DNA from: CAZEKB01 sp964512225
GTDB lineage: Bacteria > Myxococcota_A > UBA796 > UBA9615
Length of the DNA stretch: 64,000 nt
Reading direction: 5' to 3'
Assembly: GCA_964512225.1 (NCBI GenBank)
Contig: CAZEKB010000001.1
Location: 1-64,000, forward strand
Program-made: the position numbers and the translations under genes
In this document: one piece after another, positions 29,955 to 38,107 of the stretch
How positions within the stretch are numbered: the stretch's first letter is position 1
Layout of the letters: every line of letters begins with the position of its first letter
Notes under the pieces: generated by a model
Database searches by the model: none
What the model saw: the letters and a program-made list of their open reading frames with translations, nothing else
What the model was told of the DNA's origin: nothing

Positions 29955-30856
29955 CCGCGCGGGATCGCTTCGGCCTGTCGGTGGTGGGGATGCTCGTGGT
30001 GCTGCGCATCGTGGCGATCTTCATCGACGCCGACCCCGCGGCCCTCACCGACGCGCCCATGGCGCCTCCGTCGATCGCGCATCCCTTCGGCACGGACGCC
30101 CTGGGCCGAGACATCCTCCTCCGCGTCGTCGAGTCCTCGGAGGCCTTCTTCGGGCCGGGGCTGTTCGCGTGCCTCGTCGCGCTCCTGCTGGGCGTGCCCG
30201 GGGGGGCGCTCGTGGGCTACCGACCCGGGTCGCGCTCGGCCACGGTCGTACGGTTCGGGCTGACGATCGTCGCCGCCTGGCCGCAGCTGGTCCTCGTGGT
30301 GGTCGTCGTCGCGATCTTCACCGCGTCGATCGACGATCCCGCGGCGTGGTCCCACCTCCGGCTGTACCTCCTCGCGGGGGTGCTCGGGCTGTCGTTCGTC
30401 CCCCAGGTCGCGGGGGCCATAGGAGAGAAGGTCGCTTGGTTCCGAAGAGAACGATTCGTGGAGGCGGCCATCGCTCACGGCCTCACTCACGCCCGGATCC
30501 TCGGCCTCCACATCCTGTGGGCCAACTGCCGCAACGTGGTCCTGCGCCAGGCCTGCACGCTCTTCGGCACGTTCCTGCTCGTGGAGACGAGCCTGTCGTA
30601 CCTGGGCGACTACGGCGTGCCGCCGCCGCGACCGTCCTGGGGGAACATCCTCGCGGGCCTGCGATCGCAGGTCATCCACGTCCGCTCGCTGCTCCGTCCC
30701 GACTCCTGGGCCCCCGCCGACGTCCTCGAGGGCATCGGCCGCGCGGTGTCCGAAGGCGGGGCCGTCGCGCTCGCGGTCCCGACGGTCCTGATCGTCGTCT
30801 CGATCGCGGGCGTGCTCGCGGCCGGCGAGTACTTCGCGGCGAGGGACCGCGCATGA
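29951..30856 (+). CDS. ABC transporter permease (DppC/OppC-like)
   Basis: A 301-aa inner-membrane permease. HPFGTDALGRDILLRVV (~40-56) is the DppC signature; the EAA loop RERFVEAAIAHGLTHARILG (~173-192) contacts the ATPase. The C-terminal SYLGDYGVPPPRPSWGNIL matches the family. Forms the channel with the preceding permease. Start ATG overlaps the upstream stop; its own stop overlaps the first ATPase gene. Confidence 0.9.
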   Translation: MTARDRFGLSVVGMLVVLRIVAIFIDADPAALTDAPMAPPSIAHPFGTDALGRDILLRVVESSEAFFGPGLFACLVALLLGVPGGALVGYRPGSRSATVVRFGLTIVAAWPQLVLVVVVVAIFTASIDDPAAWSHLRLYLLAGVLGLSFVPQVAGAIGEKVAWFRRERFVEAAIAHGLTHARILGLHILWANCRNVVLRQACTLFGTFLLVETSLSYLGDYGVPPPRPSWGNILAGLRSQVIHVRSLLRPDSWAPADVLEGIGRAVSEGGAVALAVPTVLIVVSIAGVLAAGEYFAARDRA

Positions 30857-31848
30857 ACCGGACGCTGCTCGAGGTGCGGAGCTGGACCGTCGACTCGGTG
30901 CGTGCCCGGGAGCGAGTCCCCGTGGTCCGGTCCATCGACTTCGACCTCCGGCGAGGGGAGGTCTGCTGCGTCGTGGGCGAGTCGGGGAGCGGCAAGACCG
31001 TCCTGTGGCGCTCGCTGCTGGGCATCTCCCGGGCGGGGCTGGCCGTCTCCCGGGGCACCGCGGTGCTCCACACGGAGGCCGGTCCGTGCGAGCTCCGGGG
31101 GGGGAGGGGACCCCGGGCGGGCTGGGCCGGGTACGTGTTCCAGCACCCGCGCGAGTCCCTCGACCCCTTCCGCACCGTCGGATCCCAGGTGGCGGAGTCG
31201 ATCGCGCTCGCCGGGCGGTCGCCGACGCCCGCGGACGTGGAGGCTCGACTGGCCGAGGTGCAGCTCAAGGACCCGGCGTCGGTGGCCGCGCTGCACCCTC
31301 ACGAGCTCTCCGGCGGCATGGCGCAGCGGGTGGCGATCGCCGTCGCGCTCGCCGCCGAGCCCGCGCTGCTCGTGGCGGACGAGCCGACGACCGGCCTGGA
31401 CTGGTCCGTCCGGCGCGAAGTCGTCGATCTGCTCGGGCGGCTCGCCGCGGACCACGGCACGACGCTCGTCCTCATCTCCCACGACTTCGCCGTCGTCCGT
31501 CGCCTCGCGAGCCGCGTCATCGTCCTGTACCGGGGCGAGCGCATGGAGGACGGCCCCCGCGGCGCGTTCTTCGAGCCCGGGCCGGGGCTGCATCCGTACA
31601 CCCGCGAGCTCCAGGAGCGGGCCCGGGCGCTGTCCGAGGGCCGCCCGCCCCCGGTGGTGCCCGAGGGAGAGGCCTCGGACGTCGGCTGCCGCTACGCCCA
31701 CCGCTGCGCGCGCCTGCACGGCGACGTCCCCGAGGGGCTCCTGGGGAGGTGCCGGACCGAGGCCCCCGACGACCGCCGCCCGGCGGTCGACCACGGGGTG
31801 CAGTGCCTCGCGATCGAGTCGTCGGTCGTCCCCCGAGGGGTGCCGTGA
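30853..31848 (+). CDS. ABC transporter ATPase (DppD/OppD-like)
   Basis: A 331-aa cytoplasmic ATPase. Walker A GESGSGKT (~42-49), signature LSGGMAQR (~152), Walker B LLVADEPTTGLD and the H-loop ISHDF. The C-terminal oligo_HPY region has HPYTRELQ and the Cys pair CRYAHRC typical of DppD-type subunits. Works with the next gene as a heterodimer. ATGA overlap at the start and GTGA-type overlap at the end. Confidence 0.92.
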   Translation: MNRTLLEVRSWTVDSVRARERVPVVRSIDFDLRRGEVCCVVGESGSGKTVLWRSLLGISRAGLAVSRGTAVLHTEAGPCELRGGRGPRAGWAGYVFQHPRESLDPFRTVGSQVAESIALAGRSPTPADVEARLAEVQLKDPASVAALHPHELSGGMAQRVAIAVALAAEPALLVADEPTTGLDWSVRREVVDLLGRLAADHGTTLVLISHDFAVVRRLASRVIVLYRGERMEDGPRGAFFEPGPGLHPYTRELQERARALSEGRPPPVVPEGEASDVGCRYAHRCARLHGDVPEGLLGRCRTEAPDDRRPAVDHGVQCLAIESSVVPRGVP

Positions 31849-32669
31849 CTCCCATCCTCCAGGCGCGCGGGCTGGTCCGCTGCTTCCCGCCGCCCCGCGC
31901 GGGCGCCGCCCCCGTGCGCGCGGTCGACGGGGTGGACGTCTCCCTGCACCGGGGCGAGGTCGTGGGCCTCGTGGGCGAGTCCGGGTGCGGCAAGTCGACC
32001 CTCGGCCGGCTCCTGCTGCGGCTCCTGGACGCGGACGAGGGAGCCGTCGAGTTCGAGGGGCGCGACCTCGCCTCGCTGGCCTCCGACGACCTCCGCCGCC
32101 TGCGTTCGCGTATGCAGCTGGTGCATCAGAGCGCGGCCGCGGCCCTCAACCCGGGGATGACGGTCGAGGCCCACCTGCGCGAGACGATGGCGCTGCATCG
32201 GCCGGACGACGACGCCGAGGCCGCCATCGAGGCGATCCTCGGCGCGTTCCGGCTCCGGGGGAAGCGCAAGTCCCGCCCCCGGGACCTGTCGGGCGGCGAG
32301 CTCCGGCGCGTGGGCCTCGCGCGGTGCCTGCTGCCTCGCCCCGCCCTGGTGATCGCCGACGAGCCCACCGCGGGCCTCGACGCGTCCGTGAAGTCCGACG
32401 TCCTCGCCGTCCTCAAGGCCGCGATCGCCGAGGACACCGCGTTCCTCTTCATCAGCCACGAGCTCGACGTCGTGCGGTGGATGTCCGACCGCGTGCTCGT
32501 GATGAACGAGGGGCGGATCGTCGAAGAGATGCCCGCCGCGCACCTCGATCCCGGCCTCACCGACGTCGACCGACACCCCTACACCGCCCGCCTGCTCGCG
32601 TCGGGGCTCGACGCCGCCCCGCGCCGAGACGCGTCCGGTGCTCTACAGTCCCCGCGTCTGGAGACCTGA
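31845..32669 (+). CDS. ABC transporter ATPase (DppF/OppF-like)
   Basis: A 274-aa cytoplasmic ATPase. Walker A GESGCGKST, Q-loop MQLVHQS, signature LSGGELRRVGLARCL, Walker B LVIADEPTAGLD, H-loop ISHEL. The C-terminal RHPYTARLL is the oligo_HPY start, but the usual Cys-containing tail seen in the partner is missing, so the domain is shortened. GTG start at 31845 overlapping the previous stop; its stop overlaps the propeller gene ATG. Confidence 0.92.
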   Translation: MTPILQARGLVRCFPPPRAGAAPVRAVDGVDVSLHRGEVVGLVGESGCGKSTLGRLLLRLLDADEGAVEFEGRDLASLASDDLRRLRSRMQLVHQSAAAALNPGMTVEAHLRETMALHRPDDDAEAAIEAILGAFRLRGKRKSRPRDLSGGELRRVGLARCLLPRPALVIADEPTAGLDASVKSDVLAVLKAAIAEDTAFLFISHELDVVRWMSDRVLVMNEGRIVEEMPAAHLDPGLTDVDRHPYTARLLASGLDAAPRRDASGALQSPRLET

Positions 32670-33799
32670 TGCGCTGTTCCTTCGCCGCACTGCTGCTGCT
32701 GATCGCCGCCCCCGCCGCCGCGGGGACCACGCAGCCGGTGTCTTCGGATCGCGACGGCAACGCGATGGACCCCCAGTGGTCTCCGGACGGCCTCCAGCTG
32801 GCCTACGAGGTGACGCACCCGCAGGAGCGGTTCACGGAGCTGTTCGTGCTCGATCTGGGCTCCGGCCGGGAGCGGGCGATCCACCCGTCGCTCACGTCGT
32901 CGAGCAGCGGGGGAGGGGGCGGCCTCGGCGGCCGGTTCTTCGAGGACGGCGAAGCGAAACGCCAGGTGAACCACGAGTTCGCGTGGAGCAAGCGCCCGGG
33001 CGTGGCGGGCCTCCTGCACGCCTACGCGAGCAGCGGGAACGACGACGAGTTCGACCTCTACCTGTCCGAGCTCCGCAGCCCGGTCGGCTCCACCACCAAG
33101 AAGGAGGGCGGGCCCGCCTTCTCGGCGGACGCGAAGCTGCTCGTCTACTGCTCCGCGCGCACGGGCGACGGCGACCTGTACCTGCTCGAGGTCGACGACC
33201 TGGGCAAGGAGCCGACGCGCCTGACGTGGGGCTCCGCCCTCGACTTCTACGCGGCCTGGTCGCCCGACGGGTCGAAGCTCGCCTACGCCGCCATGGACGA
33301 GAACGGCGCCGACATCCGCGTGATCGGGGACGTGCATCGCCCCCAGCAGACCGACCGCGGGATCACGGATTGGAAGGCCGCGAGCCTCAAGCCGTCCTGG
33401 TCGCCGGACGGTCGACGGATCGCGTTCTTCAGCAACCACGAGCGCGGCGATCGCACGAAGTGGGACGTGTACGTCGTGGACGCCGAGGGCGGCACGCCCT
33501 TCAAGGTCGCCGAGGACGTGGTCCCCAACGAGCGCCGTGGACCCGCGTGGACGCCGGACGGACGGGGCCTCGTGACCGTGCTCTCCGATCCCAACCAGGG
33601 CGACCCGGTCGTCGTGGTCGATGTCGCGTCGCACCGGGTCCGCGTCCTCCCCACGGGCACCGTCAACAACTCCGATCCGGCCGTGCACGACGACCGCGCG
33701 GCCGGGCGGTGGCGGATCGCCTTCGTCTCCCAGGGCGTGCGCTCCTCCGACACCCAGTCCTGGCGCCGGGTCTTCGTGCACGACGTGCCGGTCGAGTGA
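32669..33799 (+). CDS. TolB-like WD40/PD40 beta-propeller, exported
   Basis: A 376-aa protein with a signal peptide (~1-19, cleaved near AAAGTT). At least four PD40 blades are visible: DPQWSPDGLQLAYEV, GPAFSADAKLLVYCS, YAAWSPDGSKLAYAA, KPSWSPDGRRIAFFS and RGPAWTPDGRGLVTV. A Ser/Gly-rich loop (SSSSGGGGG) interrupts blade two. It lacks the TolB N-terminal domain, so it is not TolB proper. Coupled to the importer ATPase by a 1-bp overlap, it may be a periplasmic accessory, or only a neighbour. Confidence 0.85.
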   Translation: MRCSFAALLLLIAAPAAAGTTQPVSSDRDGNAMDPQWSPDGLQLAYEVTHPQERFTELFVLDLGSGRERAIHPSLTSSSSGGGGGLGGRFFEDGEAKRQVNHEFAWSKRPGVAGLLHAYASSGNDDEFDLYLSELRSPVGSTTKKEGGPAFSADAKLLVYCSARTGDGDLYLLEVDDLGKEPTRLTWGSALDFYAAWSPDGSKLAYAAMDENGADIRVIGDVHRPQQTDRGITDWKAASLKPSWSPDGRRIAFFSNHERGDRTKWDVYVVDAEGGTPFKVAEDVVPNERRGPAWTPDGRGLVTVLSDPNQGDPVVVVDVASHRVRVLPTGTVNNSDPAVHDDRAAGRWRIAFVSQGVRSSDTQSWRRVFVHDVPVE

Positions 33800-34146
33800 T
33801 CCGCAACGTCACCCGCGACACCGTCCTCGCCACCGCGGAGACGTGGGCGGTGGAGGCGGCGGATCGCATGCGCGGGCTCCTGGACCGCGACGGCCTCGAC
33901 CCCGGCGAGGCGCTGGTCATCTCGCCCTGCAACAGCGTCCACATGTTCGGCATGACGTTCGCGCTCGACGTCGTCTTCGTGGCGAAGGACGGGACCGTGG
34001 TGCGGACGATCGAGAACCTCAAGCCGTGGCGGTTCACCCGCATCCACTTCCGGGCGAAGCACACGATCGAGCTGCCGGTGGGGGTCGTGGCGGCGACGGG
34101 GACCGCCCGGGGCGATCAGCTCGAGTGGGATTCGGCCCCCGACTAA
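33796..34146 (+). CDS. DUF192 family protein
   Basis: A 116-aa protein with the DUF192 signature: RMRGLLDRDGLDPGEALVI, CNSVHMFGMTFALDVVFV, and a late GDQLEW. Family function is unknown. DUF192 genes often sit beside Tad pilus clusters; here the pilus cluster starts 138 bp downstream. Many DUF192 proteins have a signal peptide, which this one lacks with the GTG start at 33796. Confidence 0.88.
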   Translation: MIRNVTRDTVLATAETWAVEAADRMRGLLDRDGLDPGEALVISPCNSVHMFGMTFALDVVFVAKDGTVVRTIENLKPWRFTRIHFRAKHTIELPVGVVAATGTARGDQLEWDSAPD

Positions 34147-34175
34147 CCGGCTGGAATCATTGCTGAACGCAGCGA

Positions 34176-34206
34176 ATGTCAAGCAAATGTCAAGACATGT
34201 CAAGCA
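34176..34206 (+). promoter_or_regulatory. three helically phased ATGTCAAG direct repeats before the flp promoter
   Basis: Copies of ATGTCAAGCA/ATGTCAAGAC begin at 34176, 34187 and 34197, spaced 11 and 10 bp, one DNA turn each, and end 5 bp before the -35 box. This looks like a binding array for an activator or cooperative regulator acting at the pilus promoter. Confidence 0.6.
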
Positions 34207-34211
34207 ATTCG

Positions 34212-34240
34212 TTGACAACCTCCTGACAGACTCGTAATCT
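34212..34240 (+). promoter_or_regulatory. sigma70-type promoter of the Tad pilus operon
   Basis: Perfect TTGACA (34212-34217), 17-bp spacer, TAATCT (34235-34240). It is followed by a ~38-nt leader and GGAG (34275-34278), 6 nt before the flp ATG. The region is AT-rich against its surroundings. Confidence 0.75.
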
Positions 34241-34284
34241 CCTCGGCGTGGCGGGAAGTCCGTCTCGCCGCCGTGGAGTCCGAT

Positions 34285-34473
34285 ATGCGCCTCGTCCGCT
34301 CTCAGGCCCGCCTCGCCGCGATCCGGTCCCAAGCCGGGCAGGCGATGACCGAGTACATCGTGCTCGTCGTCGCGGTCTTCATCGGCCTCATCCCCGTCAT
34401 GAACGCCCTCCAGGAAGCCTTCGAGCGCTACTACGCGTTCATCGCGACCTGGATCAGCCTGCCGATCCCATGA
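34285..34473 (+). CDS. flp: Flp/Fap-type major pilin precursor
   Basis: A 62-aa prepilin. A basic leader ends at Gly18, followed by QAMTEYIVLVVAVFIGLIP: Glu at +5 and Tyr at +6 after cleavage, the Flp hallmark. The membrane/assembly helix spans ~24-43. It is cleaved by the peptidase encoded next and polymerised by the Tad machine. ATG at 34285 chosen for its well-placed GGAG; an upstream GTG at 34273 is less likely. The stop overlaps the peptidase start by 4 bp. Confidence 0.9.
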   Translation: MRLVRSQARLAAIRSQAGQAMTEYIVLVVAVFIGLIPVMNALQEAFERYYAFIATWISLPIP

Positions 34474-35048
34474 GCTCGGTGATGGCGGATCCGATGGTCG
34501 GGACCTGGAGCGCGATCGCGCTCGGCGCGACCGTCGGCGTGATGGGCACCGCGATCGTCAGCGACGTGAAGTACGGGCGCATCCCCAACAAGCTCACGTA
34601 CCCCGCCATCCTCGCGGGCGTCGCCCTCGGCTTCATGACCGGCGGCACCGAGGGCATGTGGTCCTCCTTCGCGGGCTTCGGGCTCGGCTTCGGCGTCCTC
34701 TTCCTGGGGATGATGTTCGGCGGCATCGGGGGCGGCGACGTGAAGCTCGCGGCCGCGCTGGGCGCGCTCGTGGGCCTGCCGGTCACGGCCCTGGGCCTGC
34801 TGTACATGTGCCTCTGCTCCGGCGCCATGGCCTTCGGGATCCTGATCTGGAAGGGGAAGCTCTTCGCGTCCCTGCGCCGGATCTTCCGCTACATGTTCAC
34901 GTCCCTCCTCCCGTTCCTCGAGACCGAGGAGCTCAAGGAGGAGGACAGCGATCCGTTCCCCCTCGGGGTCGCGATCGTCGCCGGGTTCGCCTGGGCGATG
35001 GTCGAGACCTACTTCGGTGCAGCCCCGCTGCTCGAGCTCAACCTGTAG
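34470..35048 (+). CDS. cpaA: prepilin peptidase CpaA/TadV
   Basis: A 192-aa inner-membrane aspartyl protease. The catalytic Asp pair is in SDVKYGRIPNKLT (~30) and GGIGGGDVKLAAALG (~92), as in type IV prepilin peptidases. About five membrane segments; no N-terminal methyltransferase domain, as usual in Tad systems. A soluble loop with LRRIFRYMF and an acidic ETEELKEEDSD segment is inserted before the last helix. Coupled to flp. Confidence 0.92.
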   Translation: MSSVMADPMVGTWSAIALGATVGVMGTAIVSDVKYGRIPNKLTYPAILAGVALGFMTGGTEGMWSSFAGFGLGFGVLFLGMMFGGIGGGDVKLAAALGALVGLPVTALGLLYMCLCSGAMAFGILIWKGKLFASLRRIFRYMFTSLLPFLETEELKEEDSDPFPLGVAIVAGFAWAMVETYFGAAPLLELNL

Positions 35049-35057
35049 GGCTTTCCC

Positions 35058-36056
35058 ATGAACGAGACGACCAAGCATCGACTCATGGGCCTCGCGGGCT
35101 TCGGCGCGCTGGCCGGGCTGCTCGCCACGCAGGCGGGCGGGGCCACGTGGGGCCGCGAGAGCGTCGCGCTGCTCCCGCCGAACCTCCGCGCGTCCTTCGC
35201 AGAGGCCGCGCCGCTCCCGGGCGTCTACAACCTGGACATCGCGCTCTACGCCGTGCTCGGCGCGGCCGCGCTGTTCGCCATGTTCAAGCTCGCCGTGCTC
35301 CTCGTCCGCTCCGCCCGCGTGGTCGGGCCCGCGCTGCTCCGCCGCCGTCGGCTCGGCGAGCAGGGGCAGGCGATGACCGAGTTCGCCATCTCCTTCCCCG
35401 TCGTCCTCATCACGACCCTGATCCTCATTCAGCTCGCGCTCATGTACCAGGCGCGGAACGTCGTCACGTACGCGGCCTTCGCGGGCGCCCGCGCGGCCAT
35501 CGTGTGGATCCCGGCCACCACCGACAACGAGGGCAGGCACGAGATCAACACCGACGGCGGCGACAAGTGGAGCAAGATCCACCAGGCCGCGTCGCTGGCG
35601 TGCGTGCCGATCAGCCCCCGGGCCTCGGTCGTGCTCGCGGGCATGCCCGGCGTGGGCGGCATCCTCGGCGACGTCTTCGGGGCCTTCAGCGGCATGATGA
35701 GCGGCCTCGGCATGACCGGCGAGTACCTCGACTCCGGCCTGCAGCGGTACGCCTACTCGACCTTCGCCACCGAGGTGACGCTCTACAAGGCGTCCAACAG
35801 CGGGTTCGAGGAGCAGTCGGGCACCGTGACCTGGAACTACCCGACCGACGCCGACGTCGGCGTGCGGGTCCGGCACCGCTACTACCTGCCGATCCCGGTC
35901 GTGAACCGGTTCATCGGGGACGACTGGTCCTTCCTGAGCATCCCGCCCTTCTTCAGCCTCAACCTCCCTGGTCAATACACCTTCATTCGGTCCGTCTCGG
36001 TGCTCCCGCTCGAGGGCGAGACCGGCAACCCGCCGATCACCGGCTGGTGGGATTGA
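35058..36056 (+). CDS. TadE-like minor pseudopilin with N-terminal membrane extension
   Basis: A 332-aa protein. Residues ~105-135 carry the pseudopilin motif GQAMTEFAISFPVVL with a membrane helix, as in TadE. Unusually it is preceded by ~100 residues with two further hydrophobic segments (~10-28 and ~65-88), so the motif is internal and cleavage there would release a long N-terminal piece. The rest is a periplasmic domain with Gly-rich and aromatic segments. Between cpaA and a TadG-like gene. Confidence 0.8.
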   Translation: MNETTKHRLMGLAGFGALAGLLATQAGGATWGRESVALLPPNLRASFAEAAPLPGVYNLDIALYAVLGAAALFAMFKLAVLLVRSARVVGPALLRRRRLGEQGQAMTEFAISFPVVLITTLILIQLALMYQARNVVTYAAFAGARAAIVWIPATTDNEGRHEINTDGGDKWSKIHQAASLACVPISPRASVVLAGMPGVGGILGDVFGAFSGMMSGLGMTGEYLDSGLQRYAYSTFATEVTLYKASNSGFEEQSGTVTWNYPTDADVGVRVRHRYYLPIPVVNRFIGDDWSFLSIPPFFSLNLPGQYTFIRSVSVLPLEGETGNPPITGWWD

Positions 36057-36060
36057 ACCG

Positions 36061-37488
36061 ATGAGCGAGCACCCCCTCCTCGATCGCCTCCGCGGCGTCT
36101 TCGGCCGAGCCCGGCGCGTCCACTCGGACGAGTCCGGCCAGTCGATCGTCTACATCGCCCTGATCCTGTTCCTGCTCGGCTGCTTCACCTTCATGGTGAT
36201 CAACAGCGGCGCGCTGCTGCACGACAAGATGCAGGTCCAGTCGGCGGCCGACGCCTCCGTGCTCTCCGGGTCCACGTGGGTGGTCCGGGGCATGAACCTC
36301 AACTCGATGATGAACATCTTCATGGCCATGCTCCTGGCCGAGGAGATCTTCATGAAGGCCGTCTTCTGGACGGCCCTGACCGCGCTGCTGCTGTCTCCCG
36401 TCATCGAGGCCTTCTGGCTCGGCGTCTGCCTTACCACGGGCACCTGCAACCCCGCGGGCGAGGTCATCGTCGATACGTTCGAGCTCTTCCCGATCCTGTG
36501 GGAGACGGGCGACGACGAGGACTTCATCTGGGACGTCATGGAGACGCTCTCGGACGTCGAAGACGGCGTACACAACACCTTCGCCATCGTGGGCGAGCTC
36601 GAGTCCGTGCGCGTGGCGATGATGAACGGCGCGGCCTTCGGGGCCATGTATCCGCCGACCATCCCCGAGGAGGAGGGCGAGCTCGCGGACCTCTGCGAGA
36701 CCACGCTGTCCGGCTCGGCGGGCGGCTACAACGAGGTCCAGAACTCCCTCGGAGGGAGCCTCTCGGCGGCCGTCGGGAGCGTGTCCGGCTTCTCCTACGC
36801 GGGTGAGATCCGCAACATCGTCGCCGACATCGTCAGCGGCGTGGGCCTGGGCGGTCCGCTGTGGGGTGAGCTCCAGATCCCGTACCACGTGTTCTGGGCG
36901 CAGAAGGCCCCGTACCACTTCACGAACATCATGTTCCCGCTCGCGGTCACGGCCCGGTACGCGGTGATGTGCGGCGGCAGCTTCGGTCAGTCGAACGTGG
37001 GCTTCGAGATCCCCGCGGCGTGGTGGTGCTTCTTCTGCGACGACAACGAGATCAACATCCCCAACCCCTTCTATTACCTGGGCGCGCTCTTCGCGTTCCT
37101 CGACTCGGGCAACCCGAACGTCCAGCCGTACATCCTCACGGACGACTGGGAGAACCAGCGGAACTACTACGGGTTCGCCTACAAGACGCCGGACGACATC
37201 CGCGCGAAGTTCATGCCCGAGATCTTCGAGAACACGTACGGGGACAGCGTCGGCATGGTCGTCGTGGCCCAGGCCCAGATCTACAACCCGCACGAAGAGG
37301 GCGGCATGTTCAGCCCCCACTGGCGCACCCACCTCGCGCCCGTCTCCCTGGGCAGCGAGACGGCCCAGGCCGCCGTCGGCTACCTCTCGGGCGACCCCAC
37401 CGGCTCCGGCGCGTCCGGGATCGGCGGGCTGGTCGGCAACCTGACGGCGCTCACGGGCGGCGGCATCGACGAGATCTTCGCGCACTAG
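36061..37488 (+). CDS. TadG-like pilus assembly protein
   Basis: A 475-aa protein with an N-terminal DESGQSIVYIALILFLL pseudopilin/TadG membrane segment (~24-45) followed by QVQSAADASVLSG, typical of TadG (Asp/Ala after the helix). A second hydrophobic region is at ~75-115. The large periplasmic part has several Cys (CLTTGTC, CETT, CGG, CFFC) that may form disulfides. No von Willebrand A MIDAS is evident. Tad genes on both sides. Confidence 0.75.
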   Translation: MSEHPLLDRLRGVFGRARRVHSDESGQSIVYIALILFLLGCFTFMVINSGALLHDKMQVQSAADASVLSGSTWVVRGMNLNSMMNIFMAMLLAEEIFMKAVFWTALTALLLSPVIEAFWLGVCLTTGTCNPAGEVIVDTFELFPILWETGDDEDFIWDVMETLSDVEDGVHNTFAIVGELESVRVAMMNGAAFGAMYPPTIPEEEGELADLCETTLSGSAGGYNEVQNSLGGSLSAAVGSVSGFSYAGEIRNIVADIVSGVGLGGPLWGELQIPYHVFWAQKAPYHFTNIMFPLAVTARYAVMCGGSFGQSNVGFEIPAAWWCFFCDDNEINIPNPFYYLGALFAFLDSGNPNVQPYILTDDWENQRNYYGFAYKTPDDIRAKFMPEIFENTYGDSVGMVVVAQAQIYNPHEEGGMFSPHWRTHLAPVSLGSETAQAAVGYLSGDPTGSGASGIGGLVGNLTALTGGGIDEIFAH

Positions 37489-37492
37489 GAGC

Positions 37493-38095
37493 ATGACGAT
37501 GACCTTCGATCCCCGACGCTCCGTTCGCGACGCCCAGCGCGGCCAGGCCATGGCCGAGTTCGTCATCTGGGTGTTCGTGATGCTCCTGATGATCAGCGGC
37601 ATCCTCTGGTTCGGGAAGGCGTACGACCTCAAGCTCAACTGCCTGATGGCGTCGCGTTATATGTCCTGGGCGCACGCGCAGCAGGCCGAGACCCAGCTCG
37701 AGACCAACGACATCGAGGGCCGGGCCACGACGTACTACCCGATGACCGACAACCAGCCCGCGTTCAACAAGCTCGACGCGGGGTCGATCTTCACCGGCGT
37801 CGACACCACGACGCCCGGGGCGGGGCCCCTCAACGTCGGGTCGGCGATGAACGGCATGTTCAGCATGGCGTCCAATACGACCGGGTACGAGGTCACGGCC
37901 AAGTACGCCCCCAACGGCATCCTCGACGACACGCTGCCGGACGGCACGTCGGTCCGCAGCCAGCACTACGTGTCGGGCGGGGCGTGGCACAAGAAGCACC
38001 TCGCCGAGATCGTCCCCCTCGGGGGAGACACCATCATCGTGGGAGTCAAGGGCCGCCTGTTCGCCTGGAGCTCCTGGGCCCTGTCCCAGTACTGA
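37493..38095 (+). CDS. TadE/TadF-like minor pseudopilin
   Basis: A 200-aa protein. A basic leader (~1-17) is followed by RGQAMAEFVIWVFVMLLMISG: Gly, then Glu at +5 and Phe at +6, the TadE/F processing signature. The soluble part (~45-200) is of unknown fold. AGGAGC lies ahead of the ATG at 37493. It is the third gene of this class in a row, each with a different C-terminal domain. Confidence 0.8.
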   Translation: MTMTFDPRRSVRDAQRGQAMAEFVIWVFVMLLMISGILWFGKAYDLKLNCLMASRYMSWAHAQQAETQLETNDIEGRATTYYPMTDNQPAFNKLDAGSIFTGVDTTTPGAGPLNVGSAMNGMFSMASNTTGYEVTAKYAPNGILDDTLPDGTSVRSQHYVSGGAWHKKHLAEIVPLGGDTIIVGVKGRLFAWSSWALSQY

Positions 38096-38107
38096 AGGGA
38101 GCCCGCC

